Of a stretch of DNA of 64,000 nt, positions 48,344 to 60,613 are shown one piece after another. The position numbers and the translations under genes were made by a program. The first letter of the stretch is position 1, and the number at the start of each line of letters is the position of its first letter. This stretch comes from Legionella fallonii LLAP-10 (lineage in GTDB: Bacteria > Pseudomonadota > Gammaproteobacteria > Legionellales > Legionellaceae). The notes under the pieces were generated by a model. The model searched no databases. It saw only the letters and a list, made by a program, of their open reading frames with translations, and was not told the DNA's origin. The stretch lies in contig NZ_LN614827.1 of NCBI RefSeq assembly GCF_000953135.1, positions 959,001 through 1,023,000 on the forward strand. Reading direction: 5' to 3'.

Positions 48344-48852
48344 AGTGATTTTTTCTCGGGGTAGAGAATGATTACTGTTCGTGATTTTTTATCACCTTGC
48401 GATACAACATGATGCTTCAAAGTATCATAGGTTATTTTTGCTGCCGATAAAGAATTAGAACCTTGTTCAATGCGTGCATTGCCAATTAATTCAATGAGAT
48501 GGCGTAAAGGATAATAGCGAATGCTGTCTGCATAGGCATGAAACATAGGTTTACTAGGATCAGTTTGAGTCCAATAATGAGCTTGCTTGCCTTTAGAGCC
48601 ATTGGCTATGGCTAAGGTAAGTTGATTTTTAGCATTGCCTTGGGTTACGGCATCATTGGCATGTAGATTGGTAGTTCCTTGAACAAATTCTACATTTCCA
48701 GTGTAAGTACCTTTATGGTTTAATTGATTTAAATTGGCTGAATCTGCTGTTACATGCATTACCTTTTTCTGATCCGAAGATAATGCAAATCCTAGCGTAG
48801 AGACCGTTACAAGAAATGACAACAAAAAGCATTTAACCTTTAGCTGGCGCAT
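48340..48852 (-). CDS. lptA: LPS export periplasmic protein LptA
   Basis: 170 residues: signal peptide ([17 protein letters not shown]), then an OstA/LptA beta-jellyroll: [59 protein letters not shown]. It forms the periplasmic bridge that shields lipid A. The start lies 20 bases inside the end of lptC, typical of the lptC-lptA-lptB unit. Confidence 0.92.
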   Translation of the reverse strand: MRQLKVKCFLLSFLVTVSTLGFALSSDQKKVMHVTADSANLNQLNHKGTYTGNVEFVQGTTNLHANDAVTQGNAKNQLTLAIANGSKGKQAHYWTQTDPSKPMFHAYADSIRYYPLRHLIELIGNARIEQGSNSLSAAKITYDTLKHHVVSQGDKKSRTVIILYPEKKSL

Positions 48853-49405
48853 AACTTCCTCTAGCTTGATGGAGTAGTTCTACTCGTTTTTCTTCGAGAT
48901 AAGCATTCATCCCTGTCGACTCTATGACATTGCCAGGTTGTTCAAAAGTAACAAAAAGGTCTGTAGTTGCCTTTTTCTCCTTAGGGAAGTAAGTCACTTC
49001 TTCTGTTTTTAAAGTACTTTCTTGAGCTTTATTTCCTGGATTTTGGTGAACAACGACGTGTTTGCTAAAAATAATTTTTTGGCCACCATCATATGATTTC
49101 GCTTCTTTTGAACGAATCTCCCAAGCAGGTTGATCTTCTTGAGAAATAATAATATGAGGCGTTTGAAACAAGTGAAGGTTTCCTTTGGGGATATGCTGCA
49201 TTAAGGGGGTAGTTAATAAATTAGTTAATAGCCCTTCACTATTGAATTGCCGTACAGTCAACTGAGACACAGTAGTGTCTACAGTTGAAGATAATGTGTC
49301 GCTATCTAGCTTGGCTATTGATTCTATATTGACATAATACCAACCAGAAACAGTCAGTATGATAAAAGTGAACAATATCCAAATAGCTTGTTTGACTGCA
49401 TTCAT
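48833..49405 (-). CDS. lptC: LPS export inner-membrane protein LptC
   Basis: 190 residues: one N-terminal membrane anchor (IWILFTFIILTVSGWYYV), then a periplasmic jellyroll: LTVRQFNSEGLLTNLLTTPL, WEIRSKEAKSYDGGQKIIF, EVTYFPKEKKATTD, GMNAYLEEKRVELL. It hands LPS from LptBFG to LptA. ATG overlaps the kdsC stop by 4 bases. Confidence 0.92.
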   Translation of the reverse strand: MNAVKQAIWILFTFIILTVSGWYYVNIESIAKLDSDTLSSTVDTTVSQLTVRQFNSEGLLTNLLTTPLMQHIPKGNLHLFQTPHIIISQEDQPAWEIRSKEAKSYDGGQKIIFSKHVVVHQNPGNKAQESTLKTEEVTYFPKEKKATTDLFVTFEQPGNVIESTGMNAYLEEKRVELLHQARGSYAPAKG

Positions 49406-49929
49406 GTCTTTAAATAACCTGCTAAAGCGGAATCAGCTTTACCTTGCGCATCTAGAATTAAGTCACAAAGCTCTCTAACCGCTCCACAGCCACCAGAGCC
49501 CTCTGTTTGCCAGTCAGCAAATTCTTTCACTTGACGTACTGCATTGGCTACGGCAACTCCAAGTCCAGCTTGCTGAATGAGTGGTAAATCAGGTAAATCA
49601 TCACCAATATAAGCAATTTGCTCATCTTGTAGGTTGAGATGTTCTTTTAGTTGTTGATAGGCGTTACGTTTATCTACTTGGCCTTTATAATAGTGAATTA
49701 TGCCCAATTGCTGCATTCTATGATCAACCACTGCATTACGTGCAGTCGTAATAACCGCAACTTCAATGCCTGCGGCCATCAATAATTTTAACCCCATACC
49801 ATCTTGTACATGGAAAGACTTTAGTTCATTGCCATTATTATCTATGTGCAATATTCCATTAGTCAGAACTCCATCGACATCACAGATAAGGCATTTGATT
49901 TTTTTTGCTTTTTCTAATAATTCATTCAT
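49402..49929 (-). CDS. kdsC: Kdo-8-phosphate phosphatase
   Basis: 175 residues, HAD family without a cap domain. CLICDVDGVLTNGILHI holds the nucleophile Asp and acid Asp; ITTARNAVVDHRMQQLGI; IAYIGDDLPDLPLIQQAGLG holds the metal Asp pair. It releases phosphate from Kdo-8-phosphate. It follows kdsD by 20 bases. A C-terminal GKADSALAGYLKT tail closes the active site in homologues. Confidence 0.95.
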   Translation of the reverse strand: MNELLEKAKKIKCLICDVDGVLTNGILHIDNNGNELKSFHVQDGMGLKLLMAAGIEVAVITTARNAVVDHRMQQLGIIHYYKGQVDKRNAYQQLKEHLNLQDEQIAYIGDDLPDLPLIQQAGLGVAVANAVRQVKEFADWQTEGSGGCGAVRELCDLILDAQGKADSALAGYLKT

Positions 49930-49949
49930 TTCTTTCTCTACACTAAATA

Positions 49950-50945
49950 CTAAAAAACACCAGCCTTTAACAAATCATGTAAATGAAGTACAGCATGAGG
50001 CCGGTTATCATCATCTGTGACTACTAATGATGTAATACTGTATTTCTGCATGATAGCTAAGGCTTCCGCGGCAAGCATACCTTTAGAAATGGTTCTGGCA
50101 TTTTGCGTCATGACTTCTTTGAGTTGCGTTGTGTTGATATCAAATTGGCGTGTTAGTGTTCGCCGTACATCGCCATCGGTATAAACGCCCACTAAATAAC
50201 CGTGATTATCAATGACACAAGTCATGCCAAGCTTTTTATCAGTGACTTCAATTAGTGCTTCACTAATAGTCGCATTTTGATTGGTGAGGGGCAGTTGCTC
50301 ACCCGTATGGTATAATTCATCAATATGCAGTAATAATCTTTTGCCTAGAGAACCACCAGGATGTGATAGAGCGAAATCTTCAGCACTAAACCCCCGAGCT
50401 TGTAAAAGAGCTATGGCGAGAGCATCTCCCATCACTAAAGAGACGGTGGTACTTGTCGTTGGAGCAAGCCCTAAAGGACATGCCTCTTGTTTGATACTGA
50501 CATCTAAGTTTACATCTGCTGTTTTAGCTAAAATAGATTCTACATTACCTGTCAGCGCAATAAGCGGTACTTCTAATCTTTTTAATAAAGGAAGTAAGGT
50601 AACAATTTCGTGAGTATTTCCTGAGTGCGAAATAGCAACAACAGTGTCTTGACGGGTGATCATGCCTAGATCACCATGACTGGCTTCCCCTGGATGCATA
50701 AAAAAAGCAGGGCTGCCTGTACTGGAGAAAGTAGCTGCTAGCTTATTGGCAATATGACCGGATTTACCCATGCCGGTTACTACTATACGGCCTTTGCAAG
50801 CTAATAGTAATTCACATGCTTTTTCAAAATTACTATCGATACGCTGTGTTAACTCAAAGACAGCTTGTGCTTCAGTTTCAATAACTGCTAGTCCAAGTGT
50901 GCAAAAATTCATAGCATATTTATTCTGTTTTTGTGTATTTTTCAT
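49950..50945 (-). CDS. kdsD: Arabinose-5-phosphate isomerase (SIS plus two CBS domains)
   Basis: 331 residues. Makes arabinose-5-phosphate, the Kdo precursor, from ribulose-5-phosphate. SIS domain (40-185): VVTGMGKSGHIANKLAATF, HPGEASHGDLGMI, VAISHSGNTHEIVTLLPLL. Two CBS domains follow (from about 205 to 330), ending SLVVTDDDNRPHAVLHLHDL. Start could be the later ATG (Met12); neither has a strong ribosome site. First gene of the kdsD-kdsC-lptC-lptA-lptB unit, divergent from mla. Confidence 0.95.
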   Translation of the reverse strand: MKNTQKQNKYAMNFCTLGLAVIETEAQAVFELTQRIDSNFEKACELLLACKGRIVVTGMGKSGHIANKLAATFSSTGSPAFFMHPGEASHGDLGMITRQDTVVAISHSGNTHEIVTLLPLLKRLEVPLIALTGNVESILAKTADVNLDVSIKQEACPLGLAPTTSTTVSLVMGDALAIALLQARGFSAEDFALSHPGGSLGKRLLLHIDELYHTGEQLPLTNQNATISEALIEVTDKKLGMTCVIDNHGYLVGVYTDGDVRRTLTRQFDINTTQLKEVMTQNARTISKGMLAAEALAIMQKYSITSLVVTDDDNRPHAVLHLHDLLKAGVF

Positions 50946-51238
50946 TCTAACACAATGTTTCTAATTGCCGTAACCCTATTTTTTCACATTAAGACAAAAC
51001 GATAAAGTCATTATATTACATAAGTCATGTAGGTCGGACAACAAATTGCCTGACATTATCACATTTCGAATAGGGAGTTACTTGATCACTTCAATAAAAT
51101 ATACGCATTTTCTCGTATTCGATTTTTAACTGAACATTTGAATCCCATTCAAAAATAGTTGAGAAAATATTGCTTCTAATTGATGATAAAAGAAAATAAT
51201 TTTGACTGGTCTTTGAGGAATTAATTTTTTTTTAATTC

Positions 51239-51247
51239 TGATACAAT
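51239..51247 (+). promoter_or_regulatory. Extended -10 element upstream of the mla operon
   Basis: TGATACAAT, an extended -10, after a T-rich stretch, 67 bases before mlaF. No clear -35 at proper spacing. The gap between the divergent kdsD and mlaF units (50946-51314) shows no gene. Confidence 0.35.
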
Positions 51248-51314
51248 TAAAGACCGCATTTTTTTGCGAAGCAGTATATACTTCTGGGTTCAGATTAAAA
51301 GTGGAATTGAGAGC

Positions 51315-52112
51315 ATGCCTGAAAATTGGGTTGAAATTGAAAAAATGAGTTTCACACGGGGTGGCCGTTACATTTTTGATAGTATTGATATGGTAGTGAA
51401 ACAAGGTAAAATCACTGCGATTATGGGGCCTAGTGGTTCTGGAAAAACAACCTTGTTGCGATTGATTGGAGCACAACTAACACCTGATTCAGGCGAGATT
51501 CGAGTTTTAGGACAGAACATACATCGTTTATCCCGTAAAGCCCTTTACGAGGCGAGAAAGGATATGGGACTGCTTTTTCAAAGCAGTGCTTTGTTTACTG
51601 ATCTCTCCGTATTTGAGAATGTTGCATTTCCTTTGCGGGAACATACTCAATTAAATCCTTCAATGTTACGTGATATAGTACTGATGAAACTTGAAGCTGT
51701 TGGTTTGCGTGGAGCGGCGCATTTGATGCCCGAACAACTTTCTGGAGGTATGGCCAGAAGAGTTGCTTTAGCGCGAACCATAGCGCTTGATCCCCAACTC
51801 ATGATGTATGATGAGCCTTTTACAGGGCAGGATCCTATTTCTATGGGGGTTTTAGTTCGTTTAATTAAGCGTTTAAACGAGTTATTAGATACAACAACAA
51901 TTATTGTGTCTCATGATGTTGAGGAAACTTGCTCGATTGCAGATTATATTTATTTGATTTCTGGTGGAAAAATTATAGGACAAGGAACTCCTGCACAATT
52001 AATAGAATCTTCAGAGCCACAAGTAAAACAATTCATGCATGGGGAAGCTGATGGGGTAGTACCTTTTCATTACCCAGCAAGACCCTATACCGAGGAGTTA
52101 TTAGATGCTTGA
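51315..52112 (+). CDS. mlaF: Phospholipid ABC transporter ATPase MlaF
   Basis: 265 residues; the start at [18 protein letters not shown] fits better than the frame opening 17 codons upstream. ATPase of the Mla system, which keeps phospholipids out of the outer leaflet. Walker [21 protein letters not shown]-loop [19 protein letters not shown], signature [15 protein letters not shown], Walker [16 protein letters not shown], switch His in VSHDVEETC. The C-terminal extension contacts MlaB in homologues. Overlaps mlaE by 8 bases. Confidence 0.96.
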   Translation: MPENWVEIEKMSFTRGGRYIFDSIDMVVKQGKITAIMGPSGSGKTTLLRLIGAQLTPDSGEIRVLGQNIHRLSRKALYEARKDMGLLFQSSALFTDLSVFENVAFPLREHTQLNPSMLRDIVLMKLEAVGLRGAAHLMPEQLSGGMARRVALARTIALDPQLMMYDEPFTGQDPISMGVLVRLIKRLNELLDTTTIIVSHDVEETCSIADYIYLISGGKIIGQGTPAQLIESSEPQVKQFMHGEADGVVPFHYPARPYTEELLDA

Positions 52113-52887
52113 TATAATAGCAAGCCTTGGCGGTCGAGGGGCTTATATTTTACAACGTATTGGAAGTTCGGGATTATTTTTATTTGCCATGCTATTTAGA
52201 CGGCCAGGTGTTCCTAAATTATGGCCGCTATTACGTCATCAACTTCATTTTATTGGCGTGTTATCCTGTTTGATTATAGTTGTCTCTGCCTTATTTATTG
52301 GTATGGTGGTTGGATTGCAAGGGTATAATACTTTGCAGAAATTTGGCGCTGGCAGCCAACTGGGGCAATTATTAGCTTTAAGTATTGCGAGGGAGTTAGG
52401 CCCTGTTATTAGCGCTCTTTTGTTTGCTGGACGGGCAGGTTCAGCTTTAACTGCTGAAATTGGTTTGATGAAGGCGACAGAACAATTGTCTAGTATGGAT
52501 ATGATGGGTGTTGATCCTTTAGGTAGAGTAATTTACCCTCGTTTTATAGCGGGATTTATTTCTTTACCGATCTTAGCACTCATTTTTTCTGCAGTAGCGA
52601 TTTATGGTGGTTATTTTATAGGAGTGCATTGGCTAGGTGTCGATGATGGTAGCTTTTGGTCTAATATGCAAGCTGCAGTTAATTTTCGCATAGATATCTT
52701 AAGTGGCATTATTAAGAGTATTGTTTTTGCCTTTGTAGTAACCTGGATTGCGGTATTCCAGGGGTTTGAATGTGTGCCTACTGCTGAGGGTATTAGTCAA
52801 GCGACAACCAAGACCGTGGTGTATTCATCGCTTGCTGTATTAGGGTTAGATTTTATGTTGACTGCAATGATGATTGGAGATTGGTAA
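52105..52887 (+). CDS. mlaE: Phospholipid ABC transporter permease MlaE
   Basis: 260 residues, about five membrane helices. MlaE family motifs: [58 protein letters not shown], and [20 protein letters not shown]. Forms the inner-membrane channel with MlaF. It starts inside the end of mlaF and runs directly into mlaD with no gap. Confidence 0.96.
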   Translation: MLDIIASLGGRGAYILQRIGSSGLFLFAMLFRRPGVPKLWPLLRHQLHFIGVLSCLIIVVSALFIGMVVGLQGYNTLQKFGAGSQLGQLLALSIARELGPVISALLFAGRAGSALTAEIGLMKATEQLSSMDMMGVDPLGRVIYPRFIAGFISLPILALIFSAVAIYGGYFIGVHWLGVDDGSFWSNMQAAVNFRIDILSGIIKSIVFAFVVTWIAVFQGFECVPTAEGISQATTKTVVYSSLAVLGLDFMLTAMMIGDW

Positions 52888-53364
52888 ATGAATAAGCAAC
52901 GTTATATAGACATAAGTGTAGGAATATTTATGTTGCTAGGCTTGCTGGCTTTATTCGTAATGGTAATGAAAGTCAGTAATATTTCTGATTTCATGTCACA
53001 TCAAGGTTACCAGGTAACAGCTGATTTTACTGATATAGGGGGATTAAAGGTTCGAGCACCTGTTACAGTTGCTGGCGTAAGAATAGGCGAGGTTACGCGT
53101 ATTGAGCTACAACCTGGGGAGCTTAATGCTAAAGTGACTATGACTTTAAGAAGTGATAAAAAGATACCCTATGAGGATTCTTCTGCACGAATTTTAACTG
53201 AAGGCTTGCTTGGATCTAATTATATTAGTATCGTTCCTGGCTTTGAGGATGAAGATAATAAGGAGCATCCTTATTTACGTGACGGAGATGTAATTTCAAA
53301 GACTCAAGAAGCAATTATTCTTGAGAATCTTATAGGCCAATTATTATTTAATATAAAAAAATAG
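52888..53364 (+). CDS. mlaD: Mla system substrate-binding protein MlaD (MCE domain)
   Basis: 158 residues: a single N-terminal helix (IFMLLGLLALFVMVMKV) anchors it, then one MCE domain: YQVTADFTDIGGLKVRAPVT, VAGVRIGEVTRIEL, ARILTEGLLGSNYISIVPG. The C-terminal hydrophobic helix (ENLIGQLLFNI) forms the hexamer pore in homologues. Presents lipid between MlaC and MlaFE. Confidence 0.95.
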   Translation: MNKQRYIDISVGIFMLLGLLALFVMVMKVSNISDFMSHQGYQVTADFTDIGGLKVRAPVTVAGVRIGEVTRIELQPGELNAKVTMTLRSDKKIPYEDSSARILTEGLLGSNYISIVPGFEDEDNKEHPYLRDGDVISKTQEAIILENLIGQLLFNIKK

Positions 53365-53371
53365 GTGAACT

Positions 53372-53980
53372 ATGAAGGTACTTAAAACAATTTTATTAGT
53401 TGCTTGTATGTCATTATCTCAATCTATGTTTGCTCAATCTTCACCTATACCTATGCTAGAGCAGTCTGCTAATGCAATTATTGCAACACTTAAGGAAAAT
53501 AAAAATAGTTTGAAAAATCACCCAGATATTATTTATAAAGCTGTAGAAGCACATCTTTTACCCAATGTTGATGTCGCGGGAATGTCTCGTTCTGTTTTGG
53601 GGAGACAGGCTTGGATGAAAGCAACACCTGCTGAGCGTGTGCAATTTTCTAAAGCATTTACTCGCTTAGTGATTCGTACTTACTCTAGCCCTCTTTCCCA
53701 ATATTCTGATGAAACGGTACAATTCCTACCTTTAAGAGGGTCATTGAGTAGCCGATTTATGCGTGTAAACAGCGTGATTGTCCGTTCGGAAGGCCAAAAT
53801 ATCCCATTAAGCTATAGTTTAGTTTCTAAAAATGGTCAATGGAAAATATATGATCTTAGTGTTGAAGGAGTGAGTTTACTCCAAAGTTTCAGGTCGCAAT
53901 TTGCTCAAGCACTGCAAAACTCAAGTATTAGCGATGTTATTAAGCAAATGGAACAAAAACAATTGAAAAAGGCTAGTTAA
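53372..53980 (+). CDS. mlaC: Periplasmic phospholipid shuttle MlaC
   Basis: 202 residues with a signal peptide (LKTILLVACMSLSQSMFAQ). The MlaC/Ttg2D fold is shown by the helical N-terminus, HLLPNVDVAGMSRSVLGR, ATPAERVQFSKAFTRLVI, then VIVRSEGQNIPLSYSLV and WKIYDLSVEGVSLLQSFR. Carries phospholipid across the periplasm between MlaA and MlaD. mlaA is not in this window. Confidence 0.93.
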   Translation: MKVLKTILLVACMSLSQSMFAQSSPIPMLEQSANAIIATLKENKNSLKNHPDIIYKAVEAHLLPNVDVAGMSRSVLGRQAWMKATPAERVQFSKAFTRLVIRTYSSPLSQYSDETVQFLPLRGSLSSRFMRVNSVIVRSEGQNIPLSYSLVSKNGQWKIYDLSVEGVSLLQSFRSQFAQALQNSSISDVIKQMEQKQLKKAS

Positions 53981-53982
53981 AA

Positions 53983-54264
53983 GTGGAAGTTGATACTTTT
54001 AAACCAAGTTCTTCACTTACTTTTGAGTCGGTAATCTCCATACGTGCTGCACTTTATAAAGCATTGAAGGAAGTGGATGGTGATAAATTTTGTCTTGATT
54101 TGAGTGATGTAACTCATTGCGATAGCGCAGGGTTGGCATTACTTATCGAGGCTCGGAAATTATGCAAGCAGAATAATAAGATGTTTCAAGTGATAGGTAT
54201 TTCACCTGAAACACGATCATTAGCAGAGTTTTGTGGGGTAAAAAGTATTTTAGAAACGGCCTGA
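53983..54264 (+). CDS. mlaB: STAS-domain protein MlaB
   Basis: 93 residues, start GTG two bases after the mlaC stop. STAS domain: DKFCLDLSDVTHCDSAGLAL carries the conserved Ser-Ala-Gly, then LIEARKLCKQNNKMFQVI. In homologues it binds MlaF and is needed for transporter activity. Last gene of mlaFEDCB, followed by a strong terminator. Confidence 0.92.
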   Translation: MEVDTFKPSSSLTFESVISIRAALYKALKEVDGDKFCLDLSDVTHCDSAGLALLIEARKLCKQNNKMFQVIGISPETRSLAEFCGVKSILETA

Positions 54265-54370
54265 ATTTAGAATAAAAATAGTCCCTTATTCTTTAAGGAT
54301 TTAAACTTCTTAGTACCGTTTTGCATCGGTATGAACAGAAGAAAGAAGAGGTTCTAATGATTATTTATCA

Positions 54371-54410
54371 AACGTAGATCGGGGTATATCCCGCTCTACG
54401 TTTTATTTTT
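54371..54410 (+). terminator. Rho-independent terminator of the mla operon
   Basis: AACGTAGA.CGGG / CCCG.TCTACGTT stem with a small loop, then TTTTATTTTTTT. The best-formed terminator in the window, and it lies 106 bases past mlaB. Confidence 0.8.
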
Positions 54411-54461
54411 TTATTTGAGGTATGAAAAAATTGTATTTATTTGAATTAGTGAGCTAACTTT

Positions 54462-56723
<2,262 letters not shown>

Positions 56724-57057
56724 AAGATAATATAGGTTGGGATAAAATGATTGCTTCCTGATTTGCCTCGATCCGTTTCCTGGCAGCATCACGGCTACGT
56801 CGGTTGCTCAACGACATAAATGGTTACTACAGAGCCTGACAAGATATTGTTCACCTTTCTAATGACGTCGGGCGATTTGTTGTCTTACCTGAGTTTTCTT
56901 GTTGTAAATTTGCTCTAAGTCATGGTCTTTAATTGGCTCAATAAGAGTTTATTTTAATCTTTAAGTTGAATATATGATCCAGTCAACACTCATCACTCTT
57001 GTGCCTATTGGGCATACTAGGCTAACATGTGCATATTGCTGCTAACGGATTGTTATA
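56724..57057. other. Gene-free stretch
   Basis: No convincing plus-strand gene. A 45-codon minus-strand frame overlaps the end of the Nif3-like gene (see rejected items). The last 20 bases hold a TATAAT-like motif just before the next start. Confidence 0.4.
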
Positions 57058-57657
57058 ATGATCAATTTTCGTAGTTTGAAGTATCTTGGGTATCTATTTT
57101 TTTTATGTTTATTAAATAGCCAATTAAATGCTTCTGATCAACATAATAAAGCGTATAGAAACTTTTGGCACCCTACATTTCTTGGTGAGCGTTTGGATTA
57201 TTGTACTTTTGTTGGCAATGAATGCGGTAAAGTTGTAGCAGATCGTTATTGTCAATTATTGGGTTACGATTATTCCAGTCAGAATGTGATTGCTTATAAT
57301 GTGGGCTTAACAAATTATTTGGATAAGCGAGCCACTTGCAAAGGCTGGAGATGTAATGGGTTTATGACTATAGGATGCGCGACAGGTTTGTCACATGTTC
57401 CACCTAAGCCATATCATTATAGGGAAAAGCGATTCGCAGATCCTCGTTATAATGATTATCGCATAGACTGGTGTTATGACCGAAATCATGGTTGTGGTGC
57501 CAAGGCCGCAAATTCCTTTTGTAGTCGAATGGGCTTTATTCAGGCAAAACGCTTTGTTAAAGAGACTCAAGTCAGTGCTACTAAAGCAATTGGCAGTCAA
57601 CAATTGTGTTTCGGCAATCAATGTAATGCATTTAAAATGATAGTTTGTTACAGATAA
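57058..57657 (+). CDS. Exported Cys-rich protein made of two related domains
   Basis: 199 residues with a signal peptide (YLGYLFFLCLLNSQLNAS). The mature part holds two copies of one domain. First: RLDYCTFVGNECGKVVADRY...LLGY, then TCKGWRCNGFMTIGC. Second: RIDWCYDRNHGCGAKAANSF...MGF, then LCFGNQCNAFKMIVC. Each has the pattern R-D-[YW]-C, CG..A, C, C...C..F..I.C, six Cys per domain. Two further Cys are few, so the domains are probably each disulfide-bonded. I do not know the family's function. It is next to fleQ but on its own. Confidence 0.7.
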   Translation: MINFRSLKYLGYLFFLCLLNSQLNASDQHNKAYRNFWHPTFLGERLDYCTFVGNECGKVVADRYCQLLGYDYSSQNVIAYNVGLTNYLDKRATCKGWRCNGFMTIGCATGLSHVPPKPYHYREKRFADPRYNDYRIDWCYDRNHGCGAKAANSFCSRMGFIQAKRFVKETQVSATKAIGSQQLCFGNQCNAFKMIVCYR

Positions 57658-57811
57658 TAAAGGGCTTCAGACAGTTCTGTTACCTTGGCATAAATATAAT
57701 TTAGTGATATTTTTATGACGGTTGCATTTATTTAATGTCATGGATTTGACAGATGTTTAATTAGTGTCCAATATTTATTAAGATAAACATCTCAACCTTA
57801 AGGATGGGTTT

Positions 57812-59233
57812 ATGAGTAGCAATGAAAGAATTTTTATCATAGACGATAACGAAGATCGTTGTGATAAGTTGCGTACGATATTTAATTTCATTGGTCAATC
57901 AATAGAGGTGACTAAATTTGCTACCTGGCAAATCATTACTACCGTGAACCCAAGTGTTATTATTTTAGGTGCCCATACTTCTTTTGAAAAAACACTAGAT
58001 GAACTTGATTCATTAGTGAAACAATTTTCAAAAGCTCCTGTTTTAGTCATTGATGCTCAATTAAATACCAATCAATGTGTCGACAGAAACGTGGTGGCTT
58101 GTCTGTCTTTTCCATTTAGTTATGCACAAATGCTTGAAGCGTTACATCGCTGCCAAATTGCAAGAGAAGCAGTAAAAGTAATTACAGCAAGCAGTCATAA
58201 AACTCCGTTATTTCGCAGTTTAGTAGGTAATAGTGATAGCATACGTCAGGTGCGTAAATTAATAGAGCAGGTTTCAGGTACAGAGGCTAGTGTATTAGTT
58301 CTAGGGGAGTCAGGAACAGGTAAAGAAGTAGTTGCTCGCAATATACATGCTCTTTCATACCGAGCGAATAAGCCCTTTGTGCCTATTAATTGTGGTGCGA
58401 TACCAGGGGAGTTATTAGAGAGCGAATTATTCGGTCATGAAAAAGGGGCATTTACAGGAGCTATTACATCACGGCAAGGACGTTTTGAGTTAGCCAATGG
58501 CGGTACTTTATTTCTTGATGAAATAGGCGATATGCCTTTAGCAATGCAAGTTAAGCTATTAAGAGTTCTTCAAGAGCGTTGCTTTGAAAGAGTCGGCTCC
58601 AACAAAAGCATTGAGGTCAATGTTAGAATTATTGCTGCTACTCATAGAAATTTGGAAGTAGCAATTCAAGAGGGAAAATTTAGAGAGGACTTATTTTATA
58701 GGCTTAATGTTTTTCCCATAGAAATGCCTCCTTTACGCAATAGAAGCAGTGACATTCCACTACTGTTTAATGAGCTTATATCGCGTATTGAAGGAGAAAA
58801 TAGGCCCATAGTTAGATTAATGCCCGATGCAATGGATGCTTTAACTCAATACAACTGGCCAGGAAATGTTAGAGAGCTAGCCAATATGGTAGAGCGATTA
58901 TCCATTCTTTATCCTAACGGTATTGTTTGTAAAGAGGATCTTCCTCGCCGTTTCCAAGGAGAATATAAACCATCTTACGTTGAAGTTAACTCATCCGGCT
59001 CCGAACGGGAGACTTTACTGCAAATTATTAGCCAAGAGCCAATACCCAATAGCGATGGAATTGATTTAAAGGAGCATTTGGTTAAGACAGAACTTGCTTT
59101 AATCAGCCAAGCATTGGATGAGTCTGATTGGGTAGTTGCACATGCAGCCAGTTATCTTAATATGCGAAGAACAACCCTGGTTGAAAAAATGCGTAAATAT
59201 GGATTAACTCGGCCAGAAAGACTTGAACGATAA
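57812..59233 (+). CDS. fleQ: Sigma-54-dependent flagellar master regulator FleQ
   Basis: 473 residues. N-terminal FleQ-type receiver-like domain (1-125) without a full phospho-acceptor set. AAA+ module (about 140-375): Walker [16 protein letters not shown], the GAFTGA sigma-54 contact loop in [18 protein letters not shown], Walker [13 protein letters not shown], and an Arg-finger region [18 protein letters not shown]-terminal Fis-type helix-turn-helix, [20 protein letters not shown]. It activates flagellar genes with RpoN and in homologues binds c-di-GMP. AAGGATGG precedes the ATG. Confidence 0.92.
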   Translation: MSSNERIFIIDDNEDRCDKLRTIFNFIGQSIEVTKFATWQIITTVNPSVIILGAHTSFEKTLDELDSLVKQFSKAPVLVIDAQLNTNQCVDRNVVACLSFPFSYAQMLEALHRCQIAREAVKVITASSHKTPLFRSLVGNSDSIRQVRKLIEQVSGTEASVLVLGESGTGKEVVARNIHALSYRANKPFVPINCGAIPGELLESELFGHEKGAFTGAITSRQGRFELANGGTLFLDEIGDMPLAMQVKLLRVLQERCFERVGSNKSIEVNVRIIAATHRNLEVAIQEGKFREDLFYRLNVFPIEMPPLRNRSSDIPLLFNELISRIEGENRPIVRLMPDAMDALTQYNWPGNVRELANMVERLSILYPNGIVCKEDLPRRFQGEYKPSYVEVNSSGSERETLLQIISQEPIPNSDGIDLKEHLVKTELALISQALDESDWVVAHAASYLNMRRTTLVEKMRKYGLTRPERLER

Positions 59234-59317
59234 GTTAATAAAGCAATTACTTTTGATAAAAAATCTTGAGATTTAACCTAAACATAACATGAATAATCTA
59301 ATCGTGGTGGGCTAATA

Positions 59318-60607
59318 ATGAATGCAATTTCGAAAAATATTCAGCACTCCACTACCCCATATACAAATCTTTTTTTTGCTACTATTTTTGTAGGAGTAGG
59401 TTCAGGCTTTTTAGCAATGCTCCTGGTCTTGTTGTTACATGATATTCAACATATTGCTTATGGATATAGCCTTAGCCAAATTATTAGTCCAGAAAGTTTC
59501 TTAGAAGGGGTGCAAGCATGTTCCCCGCAAAGAAGAGTTATGATTCTTATGCTATGTGGTTTAGTTGCAGGAATAGGATGGTGGGCTCTTTATAACTACG
59601 GGAAACCATTAGTAAGTATTGCTGACGCCGTGCAATCCAAGAAAAAAATGCCTGTTGGCGCCACAATACTCCATGCGTTACTACAAATTGTAACTATTGC
59701 ATTGGGTTCTCCCTTAGGCCGTGAAGTGGCTCCTCGAGAAATTGGCTCCATTTATTCTTACTGGCTTGCAACCAAATTTAAGCTTAATCCAGAAGAGTGC
59801 ACTATTATGTTGGCTTGCGGAGCCGGGGCAGGATTGGCTGCGGTGTATAATGTGCCTTTAGGTGGAGCACTATTTACAATGGAAGTATTATTAGGTACTT
59901 TCAAAAAGTCAGTTCTTCTGCCGGCATTGGCAAGTAGTTCAATTGCTGTGGTGATTTCCTGGATAGGGCTTGGTAATGATCCTCTTTATCATGTTCTTCC
60001 ATTAGATATTAGTTATTCATTGGTTGTTTGGTCTATATTAATTGGGCCGTTGTTTGGATATGCTGCTTACTGGTTTATATTAGTAGCGAATAAGGCTCGT
60101 GTTAATGCGCGACATGATTGGCATATGCCCATATTATGTTTTATTAATTTCTCGATTATTGGTTTTCTTGCTATCTATTTTCCCGTTTTATTAGGTAATG
60201 GCAAAAGTCCTGTACAACTAGGATTTGAAAATGGAGCAGGAATTGAATTAAGTCTGATTCTTCTTGTTTTGAGGACATTAATTTGTTGGAGCAGCTTAGG
60301 AACAGGGGCTCAAGGGGGGCTGCTGACGCCTTCTCTTGCAAATGGCGCTTTACTAGCTATTGCCTTGGGAGGGCTTTGGAGTTTTCTATGGCCTGGAACT
60401 CCATTAAGTGCTTTTGCTATTGTTGGTGCGGCAGCTTTCCTTGCCGCTGGACAGAAAATGCCTATTACAACAATCATTTTAATGTTTGAACTGACACGAG
60501 TTAATTTTAGTTTTTTAATTCCAATAATGTTTGCTGTTTCAGGGGCTGTTGGTATGTCCCAGTTATGTATGAGCGGATTTTTCCAAACAAAAAAACGTAA
60601 AAAATAA
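59318..60607 (+). CDS. CLC-family chloride channel/antiporter
   Basis: 429 residues with about 10-12 membrane helices. The CLC selectivity loops are partly visible: LGSPLGREVAPREIGSI keeps the GRE of the usual GREGP, with Glu as gate; AAVYNVPLGGALFTMEVLL matches the N-P-L-G helix; GTGAQGGLLTPSLANGA is the G[KR]EGP-like late loop. The first GSGIP loop is not obvious, so it belongs to a divergent branch. Ion and direction are unknown. Ends 6 bases before the stop of the next, convergent gene. Confidence 0.82.
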   Translation: MNAISKNIQHSTTPYTNLFFATIFVGVGSGFLAMLLVLLLHDIQHIAYGYSLSQIISPESFLEGVQACSPQRRVMILMLCGLVAGIGWWALYNYGKPLVSIADAVQSKKKMPVGATILHALLQIVTIALGSPLGREVAPREIGSIYSYWLATKFKLNPEECTIMLACGAGAGLAAVYNVPLGGALFTMEVLLGTFKKSVLLPALASSSIAVVISWIGLGNDPLYHVLPLDISYSLVVWSILIGPLFGYAAYWFILVANKARVNARHDWHMPILCFINFSIIGFLAIYFPVLLGNGKSPVQLGFENGAGIELSLILLVLRTLICWSSLGTGAQGGLLTPSLANGALLAIALGGLWSFLWPGTPLSAFAIVGAAAFLAAGQKMPITTIILMFELTRVNFSFLIPIMFAVSGAVGMSQLCMSGFFQTKKRKK

Positions 60608-60613
60608 TCCCTT

